Positions 5,221 through 8,352 of a stretch of 8,352 nucleotides of DNA are shown in pieces. The translations under genes and the position numbers were made by a program. This DNA comes from DASRHY01 sp046765875 (GTDB taxonomy: Bacteria > Actinomycetota > Actinomycetes > Propionibacteriales > Kribbellaceae). The notes under the pieces are model-generated. The model saw nothing but the letters and a program-made list of their open reading frames with translations. It made no database searches and was not told the origin of the DNA. The stretch lies in contig JBKPSJ010000014.1 in NCBI GenBank assembly GCA_046765875.1, positions 1 through 8,352 on the forward strand. Reading direction: 5' to 3'. How positions within the stretch are numbered: the first letter of the stretch is position 1; each line of letters begins with the position of its first letter.

Positions 5221-5438
5221 GGGTGGTTCCCTTCCAGCCGCTCGTGGCGACTATGTCTAGTTTCGGCCCCTGGTTGGTGGACCTGATTTCAATTTCAAGT
5301 GTTGAGCCGCGGGGTGCGTTTTCGCGTCGTACGAAGGTCATCAGTGGACCGGCCGGGAGTCCCGAGTCGATGGGACCTGCAGATCGTTGCCAGCAGCAAC
5401 TATGGCCCTCGGCAGACCGTGGGCCGGGACGGCGGGTC
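5221..5438. other. Intergenic spacer between dnaG and the membrane-protein gene
   Basis: No gene is seen in this 218-base spacer. A frame open across 5221-5341 on the minus strand lacks the G/C third-position bias and is rejected as coding. The GGAAGGG at 5229-5235 (minus strand) is the ribosome-binding site of the membrane-protein gene. An unusually AT-rich patch with the direct repeat TTGAAATTGAAA (minus strand, about 5284-5300) may belong to its promoter, but no matched -35/-10 pair is clear. Downstream of dnaG there are two weak hairpins: GTTGC/GCAAC at 5386-5400 (5-bp stem, 5-base loop) and GTCCC/GGGAC at 5359-5376. Either could end the dnaG message. No tRNA signature was found. Confidence 0.5.
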
Positions 5439-7328
5439 TTAGAGGGCGCCGCCGATGGCCCGTTCGCGCAGTTCGGTGCGATAGCGCTCGAGCGCGATCA
5501 GCTCGCCGAACATGCGGTTGTAGTCCTCCATCTGCTCCACCGGGTTGGTCCGCTGGAGCTTGGACTTGAGCGCCGCGATCCGGCGCAGGCAGGTCAGCTC
5601 CTGCAGCCGGGCCAGGTGCGCTGCGGCGAACCGCTCGTCCGGTTCGCGGTCCAGGTGCACCGGCTCGACAGCGAGCGCACCGACGACCGACACCGCCTGC
5701 AGGTGCTCCGGCGGCACCGCCTCGCGAACAGCGATCACCCAGGTCTCGCCGGGCTTGGCGTTCGCCGGCCCACCCGCCTTGGCCATCGCCTGCCGGACCG
5801 CGGCCAGCCACGGATGGGTGAAGTCACCGTCGTCCAGCTCGTCGAAGGCCGCGCGGACCAGCTGCGGGTACTGCAGGGTCAGCTTGAGCGCCTCCCACTC
5901 GACCGCGAACCGCTGGTCGCGGGGCGAGGGGATCTCGGGTTTCCGCGGCTGCTGCTCGGCCACCACCTCGGCCGCGGCACTGCCACGTGACGCCGGCCGG
6001 CTCGCGGCCCGGAACACCTCGGCGCGGACCTGCTCGACCTCCATGCCCAGCCGTCCGGCCAGTTCGCGGACGAACCCGTCCACCTTGGCCTTGTCGCGCA
6101 CGCTGACCACGAGCGGCGCGGCCTCGCGGAGCGCGTCCACCCGGCCGTCGGCGCGGTCCAGGTCGTACTGCGACAGCACGTTGTTGAGCACGAACCGGTA
6201 CAGCGGGACCTGCCGGCCGATCAGCTCGCGGACCGCCTCGTCGCCCTTGGCCAGCCGCAGGTCGCACGGGTCGAGCCCGTCCGGCTCGACCGCGACGTAC
6301 GTCTGGGCTGCGAACGCGTGGTCCAGATTGAACGCCTTCACAGCGGCCCGCTGGCCGGCCGCGTCGCCGTCGAAGGTGAAGATCACCCGGCCGCGGAACT
6401 GGTCGTGGTCGAGCAGCAACTGCCGCAGCACCCGGGCGTGTTCCTCACCGAACGACGTACCGCAGGTGGCGACCGCCGTACCGACGCCGGCCAGGTGGCA
6501 GGCCATCACGTCGGTGTACCCCTCGACCACGACGGCCTGCTGCGACTTTGCGATCTCGCGCCGGGCCATGTCGACCCCGTACAGAACCTTGGACTTCTTG
6601 TAGATCGGCGTCTCGGGAGTGTTGAGGTACTTCGCCTCGATCCGGTCGTCGTCGAACAGTCGCCGGGCGCCGAACCCGATCGTCTCGGCGGAGGCGTCGC
6701 GGATAGGCCAGATCAGCCGGCCGCGGAACCGGTCGTACAGGCCGCGCTGGTTCTGCGCGCAGATCCCCGATGCGAGGATCTCGTCGTTGCTGAACCCGCG
6801 GCCGCGCAGCAACGTGAGCGCGGACTCGCCGTCTCGCGGTGCGAACCCGACCCCGAACCCGGCGGCGGCCTCCCGGTCGAAGCCGCGCTCGTCGAGGAAC
6901 CGTCGGCCGATCATCGCCTGGTTCGACGAGAACAACTGCTCAGCGTAGAACTCGGCCACCAGCTTGTGGGCGGCAACCAGCCGCGGCCGCTGGTTCGGCT
7001 CCCGCTTTGCCGCCGGCCCGCCGTCCTCATAGCGAAGCTGGACCCCGACCCTCGCCGCCAGCGTCTCGACCGCCTCGGTGAACGAGATCTGGTCGATCTT
7101 CTGGATGAAGTCGATGACGTCGCCGCCTTCGGAGCAGCCGAAGCAGAAAAAGAATCCTCGGGCGGGGGTGACGTTGAACGACGGGGTCTTCTCGTCGTGG
7201 AACGGGCACAGGCCCTTGAGCGAACCGCCGCCGGCGTTGCGCAGAGTGACGTAGGAGCCGACCACGTCGTCGATCCGGGCGCGCTCCCGGACCAGCGCGA
7301 TGTCCTCTTCCCGGATCCGGCCTGCCAC
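5439..7328 (-). CDS. dnaG: DNA primase
   Basis: A 629-residue bacterial primase, which makes RNA primers for Okazaki fragments at the replication fork with DnaB helicase. The N-terminal CHC2 zinc-binding domain has C41, H44, C62 and C65 (CPFH and CFGC). The RNA-polymerase core follows, with RFRGRLIWPI at about 200-209. The TOPRIM domain shows E269 in VVVEGYTDV, D320 and D322 in FTFDGDAAG, and the acidic LDPCDL near 352-357; these bind the catalytic metals. From about residue 445 a variable linker (ASRPASRGSAAAEVVAEQQ) leads to a C-terminal DnaB-interacting-type helical domain ending RELRERAIGGAL or similar. The length is normal for actinobacteria. The start is GTG at 7326-7328, giving the usual MAGRIREEDI N-terminus. 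There is no Shine-Dalgarno sequence; TAGACT lies 6 bases upstream. The oxidoreductase gene ends only 14 bases upstream. Confidence 0.98.
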   Translation of the reverse strand: MAGRIREEDIALVRERARIDDVVGSYVTLRNAGGGSLKGLCPFHDEKTPSFNVTPARGFFFCFGCSEGGDVIDFIQKIDQISFTEAVETLAARVGVQLRYEDGGPAAKREPNQRPRLVAAHKLVAEFYAEQLFSSNQAMIGRRFLDERGFDREAAAGFGVGFAPRDGESALTLLRGRGFSNDEILASGICAQNQRGLYDRFRGRLIWPIRDASAETIGFGARRLFDDDRIEAKYLNTPETPIYKKSKVLYGVDMARREIAKSQQAVVVEGYTDVMACHLAGVGTAVATCGTSFGEEHARVLRQLLLDHDQFRGRVIFTFDGDAAGQRAAVKAFNLDHAFAAQTYVAVEPDGLDPCDLRLAKGDEAVRELIGRQVPLYRFVLNNVLSQYDLDRADGRVDALREAAPLVVSVRDKAKVDGFVRELAGRLGMEVEQVRAEVFRAASRPASRGSAAAEVVAEQQPRKPEIPSPRDQRFAVEWEALKLTLQYPQLVRAAFDELDDGDFTHPWLAAVRQAMAKAGGPANAKPGETWVIAVREAVPPEHLQAVSVVGALAVEPVHLDREPDERFAAAHLARLQELTCLRRIAALKSKLQRTNPVEQMEDYNRMFGELIALERYRTELRERAIGGAL

Positions 7329-7334
7329 GCGGCG

Positions 7335-7340
7335 AGTCTA
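7335..7340 (-). promoter_or_regulatory. Candidate -10 element for leaderless dnaG
   Basis: Minus-strand TAGACT (TANNNT) lies just after the oxidoreductase stop and ends 6 bases before the dnaG GTG. No Shine-Dalgarno sequence fits in the 14-base gap. The position predicts a transcript beginning at or next to the start codon, giving dnaG its own promoter in addition to read-through. No -35 match is visible. Confidence 0.45.
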
Positions 7341-7342
7341 GG

Positions 7343-8352
7343 TCAGGCGCGGGTGTCGGCGAGATCGACCTTGGGATCGGCGAGCTTGGCGCGGTCGAGC
7401 GGCGCCCTGGAGCGGATCAGGTCCTGGACCGCGTCGATGGTGTCCCACATGTTCACGTGCATACCGGCCAGCATCCGGTCGTCGCTGTCGAGCCAGAACG
7501 CCATGTACTCCCCCGACGACGGATCGCCACGGAGCACGACGTCGTACGAGGTCCCGCGTGGTATGTCGCCCGCATACTCCATACCCGCGTCGTACTGGTC
7601 GGTGAAGAAGTACGGGATCACCTCGTACGCCACGTCCTCGCCGAGCATCGCCTTCGCCGCGACGATGCCGGACTCGCGCGCGTTCGCCCAGTGCTCGACC
7701 CGGACCCGGTAACCGAGCAGCGGGTGCTCCCAGCGGGCGATGTCGCCGGCGGCGTACACGTCCGGGTCGGACGTACGCAGGCTGCTGTCGACCAGGATTC
7801 CGCCGCCCTCGGATGGCGCGGCCACCGCGAGACCGGCGCTCTGGGCCAGTTCGGTGTTCGGCAGCACGCCGACGCCGACGAGCACCAGGTCGGCCGGCAA
7901 CGATTCGCCGCCCTCGAGCTTGACCGCGCTGATCGAGCCCTCGCCGACGAACCCGCTCACCCCGGTGCCGAATCGGAAGGTCACTCCGTGGGCGGTGTGC
8001 AGGCCGGCGAAGATCCCGCCGACCTGCTCGCCGAGCACGGTCGCGAGCGCGGTCGGCTGCGGCTCGACCACGGTCACCTCGCAGCCGTGCTCGCGGGCCG
8101 CCGCGGCGGCCTCCAGCCCGATCCAGCCGGCGCCCACCACGACCACCCGTGGCTGGGACTTGAACGCGGCGTTGAGCTCGCGCGACTCGTCGACCGTACG
8201 CAGGTAGTGCACGCCGGCCAGGTCCTTGCCGGGTATGTCGAGGGTGCGGACCCGACTGCCGGTGGCGAGCAGGAGCTTGTCGTACGACACCGGCGTGCCG
8301 TCGGCGAGCGCGAGCGTGTGTGCCTTGGTGTCCAGGGCGGTGACCTCGGCGT
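7343..8352 (-). CDS. Ferredoxin reductase-type NAD(P)/FAD-dependent oxidoreductase (partial, N-terminus missing)
   Basis: The gene is open through the right edge, so about 336 codons of a protein that normally has about 390-410 are present. The missing part holds the first FAD-binding GxGxxG. Visible features, N- to C-terminal: YDKLLLATGSRVR, joining the FAD domain; IPGKDLAGVHYLRTVDES; the NAD(P)H-binding VVVVGAGWIGLEAA (near 8110-8150); a following acidic VVEPQP, which favours NADH; and the second FAD motif DPDVYAAGDIAR (near 7735-7770). A C-terminal reductase domain contains PYFFTDQYDAGMEYAGD and ends near DLADTRA. The family includes rhodocoxin, putidaredoxin and BphA4-type reductases, which pass electrons from NADH to a ferredoxin for P450s or dioxygenases. 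No ferredoxin or P450 gene is visible here. The stop is 14 bases from dnaG. The true partner is unknown. Confidence 0.92.
   Translation of the reverse strand, partial: AEVTALDTKAHTLALADGTPVSYDKLLLATGSRVRTLDIPGKDLAGVHYLRTVDESRELNAAFKSQPRVVVVGAGWIGLEAAAAAREHGCEVTVVEPQPTALATVLGEQVGGIFAGLHTAHGVTFRFGTGVSGFVGEGSISAVKLEGGESLPADLVLVGVGVLPNTELAQSAGLAVAAPSEGGGILVDSSLRTSDPDVYAAGDIARWEHPLLGYRVRVEHWANARESGIVAAKAMLGEDVAYEVIPYFFTDQYDAGMEYAGDIPRGTSYDVVLRGDPSSGEYMAFWLDSDDRMLAGMHVNMWDTIDAVQDLIRSRAPLDRAKLADPKVDLADTRA

Noticed and set aside
5221..5341. Possible small gene beginning with the ATG at 5341 (minus strand)
   Set aside because: Third positions are mixed rather than G/C biased, and the frame runs out of phase into the membrane-protein gene.
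5221..5438. tRNA gene next to dnaG
   Set aside because: I looked for a T-loop (GGTTCGANTCC) on both strands and found none.
6318..7712. 464-codon plus-strand open frame opposite dnaG and the oxidoreductase gene
   Set aside because: It is antisense to two confident genes, and its Arg/Pro/Gly/Ala-rich translation has no recognisable domain; a GC-bias shadow.

Overview
The window reads as chromosomal DNA of a high-G+C actinomycete. I estimate about 69% G+C, with strong G/C preference at third codon positions, GTG starts, and several starts that look leaderless. The codon style, including frequent CGTAC strings, and the gene families suggest a Nocardioidaceae/Kribbella-like organism. That placement is inference; nothing in the window proves the genus. 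No phage, transposon, tRNA or CRISPR was seen. All genes lie on the minus strand except one pentapeptide-repeat gene.

Right end (7343-8352 and 5439-7328): the 3' part of a ferredoxin-reductase-type FAD/NAD(P) oxidoreductase is followed 14 bases later by dnaG, the replication primase. A perfect TANNNT -10 hexamer sits 6 bases before the dnaG GTG start. Next come a spacer of about 220 bases and a conserved actinobacterial protein with two membrane segments (4627-5220).

Middle (3071-4626): an MfpA/Qnr-like pentapeptide-repeat protein, presumably a DNA-gyrase-binding DNA mimic, is transcribed rightward. It diverges from a class I SAM methyltransferase. Only 27 bases separate the two starts, and a perfect 13-base palindrome there carries both ribosome-binding sites. 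The 3' end of the pentapeptide gene runs into five tandem 17/18-base repeats, the first of which contains the stop codon. A 13-bp hairpin follows and separates it from the convergent membrane-protein gene.

Left end (1-2986): an SDR oxidoreductase is followed by a tightly packed minus-strand group. This comprises a threonine-synthase-like PLP enzyme with an N-terminal zinc-ribbon-type cysteine set, an unrecognised 52-codon ORF, a 2OG-Fe(II) oxygenase overlapping it by ATGA, and the start of a methylated-DNA-cysteine methyltransferase (ogt type) 11 bases further on. The oxygenase-ogt pair suggests an alkylation-damage repair unit. The small ORF and its coupling to a PLP enzyme are the least explained part of the window and the best candidate for something undescribed.
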